Source: Ideonella_A intermedia_A (GTDB lineage: Bacteria; Pseudomonadota; Gammaproteobacteria; Burkholderiales; Burkholderiaceae_C). From it: a stretch of 64,000 bases of DNA. The notes beneath the pieces are model-generated. The model was given only the letters and a program-made list of their open reading frames with translations, was not told the DNA's origin and did not search any database. The translations under genes and the position numbers were made by a program. Positions 34,540-43,336 of the stretch are shown here, piece by piece. Numbering within the stretch: the first letter of the stretch is position 1; every line of letters starts with the position of its first letter. The DNA lies in assembly GCA_943370175.1 (NCBI GenBank), contig CALRPU020000011.1, positions 59,586 through 123,585 of the forward strand. Direction: 5' to 3'.

Positions 34540-35367
34540 TCACGGGTTGCGCCAGGGCATCAGCTTGCGGTACCACGGCGTGCCGTGGTCGCTGGCCTCA
34601 GACCGCTCGCCCGTGGGGCCGTTGCGCAATCCTGGCGGCGGCACCGTTTCAGCAGGGTCCACGTTGTCGAGGATGGCCTGAGGCCGGTCGTAGACCATGC
34701 GGTTCGCCTCCTCGCGGCCCAGCATGGACGCCACCCGCTCCACCGCATCGGCCATCTTCGGGCTGCGCATGTTGGTGGTGTGAGCGTCGCTGGCCACGAT
34801 GTGCACCAGGCCCTCGTTCAACAGGCGCTCGCTCCAATACTTGGCCCGCTTGCCGAACTTGCCCATCAGCGCGCCGGCGGTGATCTGCATCCACACGCCA
34901 CGGTGGGCCAAAGCCACAAAGGTGTCGTACTGCTGCTCAATCCACACCAGGCGCTCAGGGTGCGTCAACACCGGGTGGTAGCCCGCCGCCATGATTTCGA
35001 AGACCGACGACTCGAAAAACGGCGGCGCCACATGGTGCGAGGGCTCCAGCAAAAAGTAGCGCGACCCGTTGAGCGTGGGCACCCGCTTGGTCTTCAGCCC
35101 GTCCAACAGCTCGGGCACCAGGTGCGCATCGGCGCCCACCATCAGCTTCAAGGGGATCTTGTACACGTCCAACGCGGCCTGCAGCTTGTCCCGCTCGGCG
35201 TGAATGCCGTCGCTGTGGTTCATGTACAGGCCGGGATAGATGTGCGGCGTGCAGGCCATGATGGTCGTGCCATCGGCCACAGCGATGCGCGCCATCTCCA
35301 GCGAGGTTTCGAGGGATCCTGAGCCGTCGTCGATGGCGGGCAGGATGTGGCTGTGCAGGTCGATCAT
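34540..35367 (-). CDS. PHP-type protein-tyrosine phosphatase (CpsB/YwqE family)
   Basis: A 275-residue metal-dependent phosphatase of the PHP fold, the family that dephosphorylates bacterial tyrosine kinases controlling capsule and EPS export. Metal-binding motifs are visible: MIDLHSHILPAIDDGS, CTPHIYPG, GADAHLVPEL, LTHPER and SDAHTTNMRSP. The expected partner is the Wzc-type autokinase encoded in the same operon. It is unusual for proteobacteria, which more often use low-molecular-weight (Wzb) phosphatases, but is known in this order. Its start overlaps the stop of the TPR gene by four bases. Confidence 0.88.
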   Translation of the reverse strand: MIDLHSHILPAIDDGSGSLETSLEMARIAVADGTTIMACTPHIYPGLYMNHSDGIHAERDKLQAALDVYKIPLKLMVGADAHLVPELLDGLKTKRVPTLNGSRYFLLEPSHHVAPPFFESSVFEIMAAGYHPVLTHPERLVWIEQQYDTFVALAHRGVWMQITAGALMGKFGKRAKYWSERLLNEGLVHIVASDAHTTNMRSPKMADAVERVASMLGREEANRMVYDRPQAILDNVDPAETVPPPGLRNGPTGERSEASDHGTPWYRKLMPWRNP

Positions 35368-36572
35368 CCCTTGTCTCCGCCGGTCGCGACTGGCTTAAGC
35401 TCAAACCGATCAAAATAGACGAAGCCGCTCATTCCCGCGTTCGCTTCCCCTGGTGAAGTTGCCTCCAATTGCAGCTTTATCGCTTGGCCACATTCTGACG
35501 GGATCCGCACATCCATGGTGAATCCCGTCCATTTGCGCTGGCTGTCCTTGATGGGGTCGGTCTGTGCCAATCGGTCTCCGCCACTGGCGCATCGAATGGC
35601 CCAGACCAGGCCGTCCGTGGTGCGGAGGCGGTCCGCCATGTACTCACCGTTGAACTGATACCGCGAACCGAATACCACCACCGTCTGGCTGACCATCGGC
35701 TGGGGCACTGCCGCACGACCTGTCAACTCAACTTCCAGCATCGAACCCGGATCGGGCGAGGCTGAGGCTTGTCTGACTCGCATGCCCACCACGCCCGTGG
35801 TGGCTTCTTTCCATCTCCAGTCGAAGACCCGCTGCGTGGTGCGGGTGTCAAAGCCGCCGTTGAACAGGCCCTCCGGGACGCCGTCCTGCAGTCCGACCCA
35901 CAAGGAGTAGGCGTCAAAAATGTCCCCTGTTGACGCAAGGCTGTCGATCATTACCAGGGCCGTCTCGGGCTTCATGACGCCCAGACGAAGCCCTTCAAGG
36001 ACAAAGCGCTGAACAGACTGCGGGGGCACGGTCGAATTGATGGAATTGACCGTCAAGTCCAGCCACGTCGAGTCTTTGGTCAACGTTGCAAGTACGCTGG
36101 CCTGCGATTCCTCCGCCGCCATCATTCCGATCAAAGGGCGGATCGCTGCGTAGTTTCCGCGCTCCACTGACTGGGTCAGTGCCCGCGCTGCCGTCGGCCA
36201 ATCTTTCGCTTTTATGGAAGCTTCGGCTTCTACAGCCAACACGAGGTTGTTGTACGGGTTGAACTTCTTGGCAACAGGCAACACTTCCAATGCGCGCGGA
36301 TCATTTCTCACCCAAAGGGCGTGCAGCAGCCTCGCCAGGGCTCGGCTGTCCCCCGGGTTGTGTCGCAAGTGCTCGTAGAAGACGTCGGGCGGGACATCAG
36401 CCGAAGCGCCAGCCGGGTAGGCGGAACAACCGTGGTCGAACGGCCACTCTCCCAACCAGCATCCGCGCGCCAGTTGCATGGGCACTGCCACGCTCATCAC
36501 CCATGCTGCCAAGGCGAGAGCCACAGCAAGTACCGCGAAGTACACCGCTCGCGGCGAATGGAGGCGTTTCAA
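35364..36572 (-). CDS. Membrane-anchored TPR-like protein of the EPS operon, function unknown
   Basis: A 402-residue protein with one N-terminal transmembrane helix (VYFAVLAVALALAAWVMSVAV). A helical region with TPR-like pairs follows (NPGDSRALARLLHALWVRNDPRALEVL, DWPTAARALTQSVERGNYA). The C-terminal 150 residues are beta-rich (GLFNGGFDTRTTQRVFDWRW, YQFNGEYMADRLRTTDG, SGFVYFDRFEL) and resemble a carbohydrate-binding jelly roll. This layout suggests a periplasmic scaffold that touches the polymer during export. Four-base overlaps with the genes on either side lock it into the operon. No named family was recognised with certainty. Confidence 0.75.
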   Translation of the reverse strand: MKRLHSPRAVYFAVLAVALALAAWVMSVAVPMQLARGCWLGEWPFDHGCSAYPAGASADVPPDVFYEHLRHNPGDSRALARLLHALWVRNDPRALEVLPVAKKFNPYNNLVLAVEAEASIKAKDWPTAARALTQSVERGNYAAIRPLIGMMAAEESQASVLATLTKDSTWLDLTVNSINSTVPPQSVQRFVLEGLRLGVMKPETALVMIDSLASTGDIFDAYSLWVGLQDGVPEGLFNGGFDTRTTQRVFDWRWKEATTGVVGMRVRQASASPDPGSMLEVELTGRAAVPQPMVSQTVVVFGSRYQFNGEYMADRLRTTDGLVWAIRCASGGDRLAQTDPIKDSQRKWTGFTMDVRIPSECGQAIKLQLEATSPGEANAGMSGFVYFDRFELKPVATGGDKG

Positions 36573-38140
36573 TCCTCTTCCTTCATGTTCAGTGATGCTA
36601 GGAAAGTCCCATCCCGCAAACCCCAGAATTCGGCGTTGAGCTGGAAGGCCACCTTGCGCGACTCCGCCAAGTTGACATTGCGGGCTGTGATGATCACGCT
36701 GCCTTGCACCCGCATGACACCCGGGCGCACGTTGTCTTGCCAGTTCATGTTCTCGATGTTGATGTCCGGGTACTTGCGCATCAACTGGAGCGCTGGCTGG
36801 AGCAGGCTGCCCTGAACGTTCATCTCGGACAAGTAAGCATTGGTCGAACGCGCATTGGACGGTTTTTCAAGGGACATCAGGATGTCGGTCAGGTAGGACT
36901 TCGCGCGCACGGTATCCACCGGAAATCCCCCGCCGCCGATGCCACTGTTCCGCGTGCCCGACACCTGTGTCGCCGCCGGTGTGCTCGCCACCGACGGCGC
37001 TGGCGCGGGCGCCGCAGTCGGCCTGACGGGCGCCTGCTGGGGTCCAGGCGGTGTGGCCGCTGGTGCCGTTGGCATGGCGGTCGCGATGGTGACCGTGGCA
37101 GGGGGTGTCGACCGCGGTGCTGCGACGGGGTTGTTGGCTAACGTTGGCGCAGCTTCAGTGCCGGCTGGCCGTTGATCGGCCCACCCGAACATGTTTCCCA
37201 GGTGCCGAAGCTGTGTGTTTGCAGGAGGCGCTGTTTGTGGCTCCGCCGGCACCGCGCTGGTCGGGGAAGGCGATCCGGATGTTGTGGAAGGCTGTGCAGA
37301 ACCCGCATCGGCCATCGCCAGTTTCGGCGTTGGAAGCGGCGGGCTGCGTGCGGGGTCTGGCCTTGGCTGCGAAGGCAGAGGACGGCCGTCGGTCATCCTG
37401 ACGACACCAGTCGCCGATTCGCCTGGGTTGAACCGGCCCGACTTGTCGAGAACCGCATCGGCGGCCCCCTCCTCAGCGCTCGTTGACCGTGCCACGATCA
37501 TCGCGGTGCTGCTTTGGGAACTCACGGCCGCCCACGCCAACAGCACGAGTCCGACGACACCAAGACAGGTCACCGTCAAACCTGCGCGCATCATCAGCGG
37601 GTGACGTGCGACCCAGGACTGCCATCGTTCACCCCAAGTAGAGCGCAGCTCGATGCGCTTGATTGCAGCACCACCGGGTGGCGCCGTGCCGCCAAGCTCC
37701 CGCCTTGCAAGCACCGCGTCGTAGCGATGGCGAAGCTCGTCGTCGCTCAAAACCTCATACGCTCGATTCACCGTGCCCGCAGCCGTGGTGGGCAGGCCAG
37801 CCACGCCCACATCGGGGTGCGTCAATCGAATCAGCGATCGGTACCGTGCGCGAAGAACTTCCGCGTTCAACGGGCCCGACGTGAGCCCAAGGACCTCGTA
37901 ATGGTTATTGCCCGGGGCAAAGCAAGCTCGTTGAACGAAGAGCACCGCGGCGTCCCGCAATGCTTCTGCTCTGTCTGACAGGCTCTCGGGAACCTTGCCC
38001 AAGGCCCAGCTTGCGATGATCTCGATCTGCTCGTACAGCTCGCGCGGTTCGCGCAGTCGTACCGGGAAATTGCCGGGTGCTCGACCGAACTCCTCGAGCA
38101 ATGCGGCGAGTTCACGGGGCGTTGTGTCGACCGCGGTCAC
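36569..38140 (-). CDS. Membrane protein with N-terminal J-domain, in EPS operon
   Basis: A 523-residue protein. Residues 78-145 form a DnaJ-type J-domain (YEVLGLTSGPLNAEVLRARY, intact HPD at 108-110, NRAYEVLSDDELRHRYD), preceded by an 75-residue helical region. One transmembrane helix (about 184-206) follows, then a 200-residue Pro/Ala/Thr-rich linker. The C-terminal domain (about 395-523, VRAKSYLTDILMSLEKPSNA to FQLNAEFWGLRDG) should lie in the periplasm. The J-domain would recruit cytoplasmic Hsp70; the outer domain might contact export machinery. It lies four bases after the tyrosine autokinase gene. The function is inferred; such a fusion is not a standard EPS component. Confidence 0.8.
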   Translation of the reverse strand: MTAVDTTPRELAALLEEFGRAPGNFPVRLREPRELYEQIEIIASWALGKVPESLSDRAEALRDAAVLFVQRACFAPGNNHYEVLGLTSGPLNAEVLRARYRSLIRLTHPDVGVAGLPTTAAGTVNRAYEVLSDDELRHRYDAVLARRELGGTAPPGGAAIKRIELRSTWGERWQSWVARHPLMMRAGLTVTCLGVVGLVLLAWAAVSSQSSTAMIVARSTSAEEGAADAVLDKSGRFNPGESATGVVRMTDGRPLPSQPRPDPARSPPLPTPKLAMADAGSAQPSTTSGSPSPTSAVPAEPQTAPPANTQLRHLGNMFGWADQRPAGTEAAPTLANNPVAAPRSTPPATVTIATAMPTAPAATPPGPQQAPVRPTAAPAPAPSVASTPAATQVSGTRNSGIGGGGFPVDTVRAKSYLTDILMSLEKPSNARSTNAYLSEMNVQGSLLQPALQLMRKYPDINIENMNWQDNVRPGVMRVQGSVIITARNVNLAESRKVAFQLNAEFWGLRDGTFLASLNMKEED

Positions 38141-38144
38141 TGGA

Positions 38145-40553
38145 TCACCCTTGCTTCATCGTGGGCTCGACCACCTCGGTGCCCCTGCCGCGTTTCGAAC
38201 TGGGCTCTTTGTCTGCCGTGTAGCCGTAATAGCTTTCATAGGTGTAATAGGCCGTGTTCTGCGCGGTCGTCTTGGTCAGAACAACGCCGCGCGGCACGAT
38301 CCCAGCCATGCGCAGGCGGCGGAATGCGTCCTTGATGTGGCTCTTGCGCGTTTGGCTGGCCTGGGCCACATACAGCACCGACGGAATCTGGTTGCCCAGC
38401 ACAATCGCGTCCGCCAAACCCAGCACCGGTGGGCCGTCGAAGATCAGATACTCCGCGCCTTGCGCCTGAAGCAGATCCATCAACTCGCCCAATTTCGGCC
38501 CGGTCAAAAGATCCACCGGGCTCGGTGGAATCGGACCAGCCGTCATCACGAACAAATTGGGGACGTCAGTGGCCCGAACCAAGTCACCTTGGGGGTGGTT
38601 GCCCGAAAGGTAGTTCGACAAGCCTTGGGTGTTGCCCAGCATCAGGAATTTGTGGACGGTCGGATTGCGCATGTCCGCGTCGACCAAAACCACCTTCGAG
38701 CCGAGCTGTGCAAAGTTGATGGCCAGGGCAAGCGAGGTGGTCGATTTGCCTTCGTTCTTGGTCGTGCTGGTGATCACCAGGCGACGCGGTGCGCCCTCAG
38801 CGGTCGAAAACTGAAGTGCCGTTCGAACCGAACGATAGGCCTCTGCCATGTGGCCGCGTGGGTCCTCGTGTGCCTGCAGGGCCATGTTCGCGCTGCTCGA
38901 CCCGCTCGACTTCACCTTTGGAATGATGCCGAGCAGTGGCACAGACAACGTCTTTTCGACCTCATCAGCAAACTTGATCGAGTCGTCGAACGACTCCATG
39001 AGCAAGATCACGCCAAGGCCGAGCACGAGCCCAGCGACCAGCCCGCCAATGGCGTTGATGAGAACGTTTGGTTTGTATGGGAACAGCGGCACTTGGGCCT
39101 TGTCGACGATCTGGACGTTGTTGGTTTCCACGCCGCCCGCGACGCCAACTTCCTTGACCTGCTGGAGAAGTCCGTTGTAGAGCTCCCGGTTGGTATCAAC
39201 CTCTCGCTTGTAGAGATTGAAGTCGACTCCCAGCTCCTGACCGGCGACGATTTCCTTGCGTGTTTCTTTCAGCCGCGCCCTGATCAATTCTTCCTGGCGT
39301 TTGGCAGTATCGAGCTGATTCTTCACCGATGCCAAAATGCCCTGAATTTCCGATGTGATCTTCGCGTCAAGGTCTTCGACCTGAGCCTTGATTTGCCGCA
39401 TTTTCGGAAAATCCTCCTTGTAGACCTTGGAGTTCTCCTGGTACTCTGCATCTAATTTTGCACGCTGGGCTTTGTAAGCTTCGATGGTGCGGCTTTCAAG
39501 TACCTGTTTGGCGGTGTCTGGTCGCGATCGAATGGCTTCGTACTCGGACTCGATGCGAATCAAGTCCTGCTCGGCCTTGCTCAAAGCAGTGGAATACTCA
39601 ACAAACGTCTGATTGATCACGTTCGTCTTTTCGTCGAGCGTCAGGATGTTTCGAGCGCGCGCGTAATCCTGCAATTTTCGTTCAGACTCCTCCAGTCGGG
39701 CCTTCGTGAGTGACAGCTGCTGCTCTAGAAAAGTCTTGGCATAGGACGATGATTCAAGCCGCCGTTCCAGATTGAGTGCAACGAACGACTGAGCCATGGT
39801 GTTGGCGATGCGCGCCGCGAGTTGGGGATCGGCATTTTCGACACTGACACGGATGACCCGCGACAATCGCAACTGTTCGACCTTGATGGTGCGCATGAAC
39901 GCGTCGACCACCTCCTCACGGTTGAGTTGCTCGTCAGAGGTCGCAGACGCCTTGCTCATCTTGCCGTAGCTGTCCTTGACCTTGTCGACAATGTTGAAGA
40001 GCAACCCTGACCAACCGGTGCGGTCCTCCGATTCCTTTGTCGCTTGCTGTGGCAACGAGCCACCATCGCGGGGCCTGATGCCTGTCGGTGAGTTGAGCCC
40101 CTGCTTGTCAAGTCGCAGCTCGTCGATCACCCGCTCCGCCAGCACTCGACTCTTCAACAGCTCGAGCTGTGTGCCCATGGCGGTTCGTTCGTCCGAGTCT
40201 TGCGCGCCATCCTCCTGCTGCCCAAATTTCACGACCTTGGCCGCTCGCTTGTCCACCTGCAAGGTGGTCGCCGCCAGGTAGATCGGCGTGCGCACAAAGC
40301 TCAGCAAGATGGCCGCCAGCAACCCAACTATCACCATGGACACCAACATCAACTTGTGCTTGAGCACAAGCCGCCACAGGTCGCGCAGGTCGATTCCCGC
40401 TTCGTCGCTGGGCAAATCAGGTTGGGTGGCCGCCAGCCAGTTTTGAACAGCGCCTCCGGATTGCGCTGGGAATGCCAATGCACGTTGAGACGACGGCCGG
40501 TTTGCGGCACCGCTGTCCTTGCCCTCAGGCGTCGGTTGAAGTTCGTGGACCAT
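38145..40553 (-). CDS. Wzc-type polysaccharide co-polymerase and tyrosine autokinase
   Basis: An 802-residue inner-membrane protein that controls chain length and export. The Wzz domain begins with transmembrane helix 1 (LMLVSMVIVGLLAAILL, about 68-88). A long periplasmic coiled coil runs to about 480, and helix 2 (LINAIGGLVAGLVLGLGVILL) lies near 495-515. The cytoplasmic BY-kinase has Walker A STTKNEGKSTTS near 600, Walker A-prime VVLVDADMRNP and Walker B YLIFDGPPVLG. A C-terminal tyrosine cluster (AYYTYESYYGY) provides the autophosphorylation sites. Cycling of that cluster is presumably reset by the PHP phosphatase in the same operon. The ATG was chosen with 64 bp between it and the Wza-like gene. 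Confidence 0.93.
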   Translation of the reverse strand: MVHELQPTPEGKDSGAANRPSSQRALAFPAQSGGAVQNWLAATQPDLPSDEAGIDLRDLWRLVLKHKLMLVSMVIVGLLAAILLSFVRTPIYLAATTLQVDKRAAKVVKFGQQEDGAQDSDERTAMGTQLELLKSRVLAERVIDELRLDKQGLNSPTGIRPRDGGSLPQQATKESEDRTGWSGLLFNIVDKVKDSYGKMSKASATSDEQLNREEVVDAFMRTIKVEQLRLSRVIRVSVENADPQLAARIANTMAQSFVALNLERRLESSSYAKTFLEQQLSLTKARLEESERKLQDYARARNILTLDEKTNVINQTFVEYSTALSKAEQDLIRIESEYEAIRSRPDTAKQVLESRTIEAYKAQRAKLDAEYQENSKVYKEDFPKMRQIKAQVEDLDAKITSEIQGILASVKNQLDTAKRQEELIRARLKETRKEIVAGQELGVDFNLYKREVDTNRELYNGLLQQVKEVGVAGGVETNNVQIVDKAQVPLFPYKPNVLINAIGGLVAGLVLGLGVILLMESFDDSIKFADEVEKTLSVPLLGIIPKVKSSGSSSANMALQAHEDPRGHMAEAYRSVRTALQFSTAEGAPRRLVITSTTKNEGKSTTSLALAINFAQLGSKVVLVDADMRNPTVHKFLMLGNTQGLSNYLSGNHPQGDLVRATDVPNLFVMTAGPIPPSPVDLLTGPKLGELMDLLQAQGAEYLIFDGPPVLGLADAIVLGNQIPSVLYVAQASQTRKSHIKDAFRRLRMAGIVPRGVVLTKTTAQNTAYYTYESYYGYTADKEPSSKRGRGTEVVEPTMKQG

Positions 40554-40617
40554 TACAAGGATGTGGTTTGAAAAGCGGGCCGGTGCGTGGCGGTGTTTTC
40601 ACGCCGAGCTGCCGCCA

Positions 40618-41406
40618 TCACGGGCGCAAGCTGCCGTAGCTGGTGGCAAAGGGATTCAAGGTATCGATGATGTCGCGGAACAGCGAATCACGAAGCGCGG
40701 TTCGGCGGGTGTCTCGGTTCACTACGATCACGTCTTCGCCCTGGAGCACCGGGTCAGGCGATTCGCCTCGCCGGATCTTCATGGCGTCGTATTTCTCTAC
40801 TTTGGACTCGCCGTTCTGGCTCACGCGAAACAGCATGATCTGTTCCATGTCGGCCAGCTGGGCCGCGCCGCCGGCGAGCGCCAAAGCGCGCAGCAAGGTG
40901 ATCTGTCCGGTGAGAGGAAAGATGCCCGGCTTTTGCACGGCGCCGTCCACCGTGATGCGCTGGGTCGTGAACTCCTTGATGAAAATCGAAATTTGCGGAT
41001 CCTGCAGATATTTCGACGCGTATTTCACGGCGATCAGCGCCTCAGCGTCCGACGGCGACATCCCTGCGACCTGCAGTTGGCCGATGAGTGGCAATGCAAT
41101 GGCCCCCGATGCGTTCACCCGCACGGTGCGGTTCAATTCCTTGACCCCGAACACCTCGATGTCGAGCAGATCGTTAGACGCAATCTTGTAGTCCGCTCCG
41201 ATGACGCTCGGTACGGCAAGGTTGACCACGGCAGGCTCTCCACCGACCACCGCCGGCGCGGCTGGGGCTGCAGGTGCTTCGCTGCGCGGCGCACCTTGGG
41301 GTTGGGCCCGCTGTGCCCAGGTTGCGGCGGGGCTGGCCAGCAGCAATGCTGCGGCGGCCAGCAGGCCCCACGACACGCGCCGTGAGCGCGAAATTGTTGA
41401 GATCAT
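40618..41406 (-). CDS. Wza/EpsE-type polysaccharide export protein
   Basis: A 262-residue periplasmic or outer-membrane protein with a signal peptide (RRVSWGLLAAAALLLASPAATWAQ) and no lipobox, unlike E. coli Wza. The mature part has a Poly_export domain (DYKIASNDLLDIEVFGVKELN, GAIALPLIGQLQVAGMSPSDAEALI), then an SLBB-type domain (ITVDGAVQKPGIFPLTGQITLLRALALAGG) and a C-terminal VLQGEDVIVV. It is shorter than Wza and lacks the C-terminal alpha-helical barrel segment, so the outer-membrane pore may need another subunit. It is encoded next to its expected partner, the Wzc-type kinase. Confidence 0.9.
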   Translation of the reverse strand: MISTISRSRRVSWGLLAAAALLLASPAATWAQRAQPQGAPRSEAPAAPAAPAVVGGEPAVVNLAVPSVIGADYKIASNDLLDIEVFGVKELNRTVRVNASGAIALPLIGQLQVAGMSPSDAEALIAVKYASKYLQDPQISIFIKEFTTQRITVDGAVQKPGIFPLTGQITLLRALALAGGAAQLADMEQIMLFRVSQNGESKVEKYDAMKIRRGESPDPVLQGEDVIVVNRDTRRTALRDSLFRDIIDTLNPFATSYGSLRP

Positions 41407-41466
41407 GCGATTACTCCTTCAGCGAACGGTTCGCAACGGTGTAGCGGAACACAACGAGGTCGCGCA

Positions 41467-42912
41467 TCAACGGCGGCGGGCTCCCCGCGCCATTGGCCGC
41501 CTGAATGGACCCTGGGACACTGGCCGGAGGAATACCCCGAACAGGAATGCAGCGGTGATCGCCAGCGCAGGGATGTGCATGTTGAACTCCACCCGAGAGT
41601 GCAACAAGAAGGCGAGGAGTGAAATGGCCGCGAAAAGTTGCAAGCCGTTCGGCTCCCACGGCACCTGCCCAGATCGCGTGCCACGGACGATGATCAGGAC
41701 CTGATGCCCGGCGACGATGACAGCCAAAGCGCACACCACCAAGCCAAGCACACCGGTTTCCATCACCAACTGGGCGTAGTCGTTGTGCGCATACGATACA
41801 TACCCGATCGACTTGACGTCCTGAAACCGTGGAAAGACCGATTCGAAGGTACCCAGGCCGGACCCAAACGGCCAAAAGTGCCGTGCTGCGGCCTGCGTGG
41901 CCTCGGTATAGGTAGATCGAATCGACGCGTCAGCCGCCACGCGGTCTGACACGAATCTTTCAACGACATGGTCAAACCCCAGCGCATAACTTGCCACCAG
42001 GGCGATGCAGGCGATCGCGCATGCAGTTGCGAGCACCAACCGCCATTGCGCACCTGCGCCATTGTTGATGATGCGGCTGTGAACCGTCAGGGAAAACAAG
42101 GTGGCAACCCCACAAGCCACCAAGCCCGCACGCGATTGACCTCCAAGCAAGGCGAGGATCACGGCGAGGGCCCAAAGCACTAAGAGTGGAAAAAGCCACT
42201 TTCGACTCGACTCACCGTAAGAATGGAAGTTGTGGTTTGATTGGGCCGAGCTCACCACATAAAACCACAAAGGAATGGTCAGTGCAAAATAGTTTGCCAA
42301 GTGGTTTCTGTTATTGAATGTGCCAATCAACGAGCTGTTGAAGGTGGTTTCGAAGTAAAATGTTGAATCGGGCCCCTGCGCAGCTTGGAGCAACGCGATC
42401 AAGGCCTGTGCGAATACACCAGCCAGAATCAACCGTACCAAGATTTCAAGATCGCGCTGGCGAATTGTCAGACCGGCCAATGCTGCAGCAACCAGAGGCA
42501 AGCCGGCCCAAATCGATGCCCAAGTCGCCTGTGGGTTGGCAACTTTCAAGTTGGCAGGCCCTGAGACCAGTTGCTCGATCGCTGTCAAGTCGCTTTCGAT
42601 GGTGCCGATGCCGGAGAGTTGTAGCCCTCCAACCCACAACGGACTGCACACCAGTAGGATCCGAAGGGACTTCTGCCAAGCTGGCGCAGTGTGAGGTTCC
42701 CCTGGAGCCGTCGCGCCCCCTGCTACCCGCCGTGCAATCCATTGCGCCAGCAATGAAGCGAACAGAATCAGGCTGATGCCGAGAAGAAAGATGAGGACGG
42801 CCTGCCGATTGCCGCCGCGAATGATCGGCGACGACATCAACAAACCGACGGCAGCAGCAAAGACGACCGCGTCGTGAAAACCTACAGCATCGGCAGTCGC
42901 TCGCACTCGCAC
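41467..42912 (-). CDS. O-antigen ligase/polymerase-like membrane protein of the EPS operon
   Basis: A 481-residue protein with about 12 transmembrane helices and a large loop containing NNRNHLANYFALTIPL and later HARHFWPFGSGLGTFE-like sequence (RHFWPFGSGLGTFESVFPRFQD, then VSYAHNDYAQLVMETGVLGL). The GxGLGTFE...HNxYLQ pattern is the signature of the Wzy_C/WaaL family, which joins or polymerises undecaprenyl-linked sugars in the periplasm. Within this operon it probably polymerises the exopolysaccharide. Translation appears to start at a GTG with no strong ribosome-binding site. It is the first gene of the minus-strand EPS run. Confidence 0.85.
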   Translation of the reverse strand: MRVRATADAVGFHDAVVFAAAVGLLMSSPIIRGGNRQAVLIFLLGISLILFASLLAQWIARRVAGGATAPGEPHTAPAWQKSLRILLVCSPLWVGGLQLSGIGTIESDLTAIEQLVSGPANLKVANPQATWASIWAGLPLVAAALAGLTIRQRDLEILVRLILAGVFAQALIALLQAAQGPDSTFYFETTFNSSLIGTFNNRNHLANYFALTIPLWFYVVSSAQSNHNFHSYGESSRKWLFPLLVLWALAVILALLGGQSRAGLVACGVATLFSLTVHSRIINNGAGAQWRLVLATACAIACIALVASYALGFDHVVERFVSDRVAADASIRSTYTEATQAAARHFWPFGSGLGTFESVFPRFQDVKSIGYVSYAHNDYAQLVMETGVLGLVVCALAVIVAGHQVLIIVRGTRSGQVPWEPNGLQLFAAISLLAFLLHSRVEFNMHIPALAITAAFLFGVFLRPVSQGPFRRPMARGARRR

Positions 42913-43336
42913 CCCACACCCGTGAAATTCAATCTGCCCTGCCCGTCACCACCCTGGAGGCGTGATGCACTCCGCCAGCCTGGCGTGAGTCTCAACCAAT
43001 GGAAAAGCATCGGGTGCGCGCTCTCGTCGGCCGTGGCGGCCGTCGCAAAGCACACTAGTCTACAGCAGCGCCTTTGCGCCGCAGGATCTTGCGCATCGCT
43101 GGTGTCGACTTGAGGCCTGCTTAGAGCGTCGTTCATGGCGGCCAGGGGCTGGGGCTGTCACTTACATGGGCGTGCTAGACTGTTCAAGTTCTTACGAACA
43201 GCGAGACGAGCGTCCCGCATGCGCTCGCAAGCGCGCGACGGACGCGCATTGCCGTTCAGCGACGTTGTCGAGTGCGCTTGGCAGCGCGACGGTAAGTGGC
43301 GATCTCGACAAGGCGCATCGCACTGCCCGGACCACC
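42913..43336. promoter_or_regulatory. Divergent control region between the EPS operon and the MarR/legionaminic operon
   Basis: No gene is supported in these 424 bases, which separate two divergently transcribed polysaccharide operons. On the plus side a weak promoter can be drawn with CTGTCA (43155-43160) and TAGACT (43176-43181), only 15 bp apart. A short palindrome, GTTC-TTAC-GAAC (43188-43199), lies just downstream and could bind the MarR-type regulator encoded next. On the minus side a TAGACTAGTGTG-like sequence near 43050-43063 is a possible -10. All element assignments are tentative. Confidence 0.35.

Noticed and set aside
37995..39455. Plus-strand 486-codon frame opposite the Wzc-type and J-domain genes
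   Set aside because: Antisense shadow; the minus-strand products have Walker, Tyr-cluster and HPD motifs.
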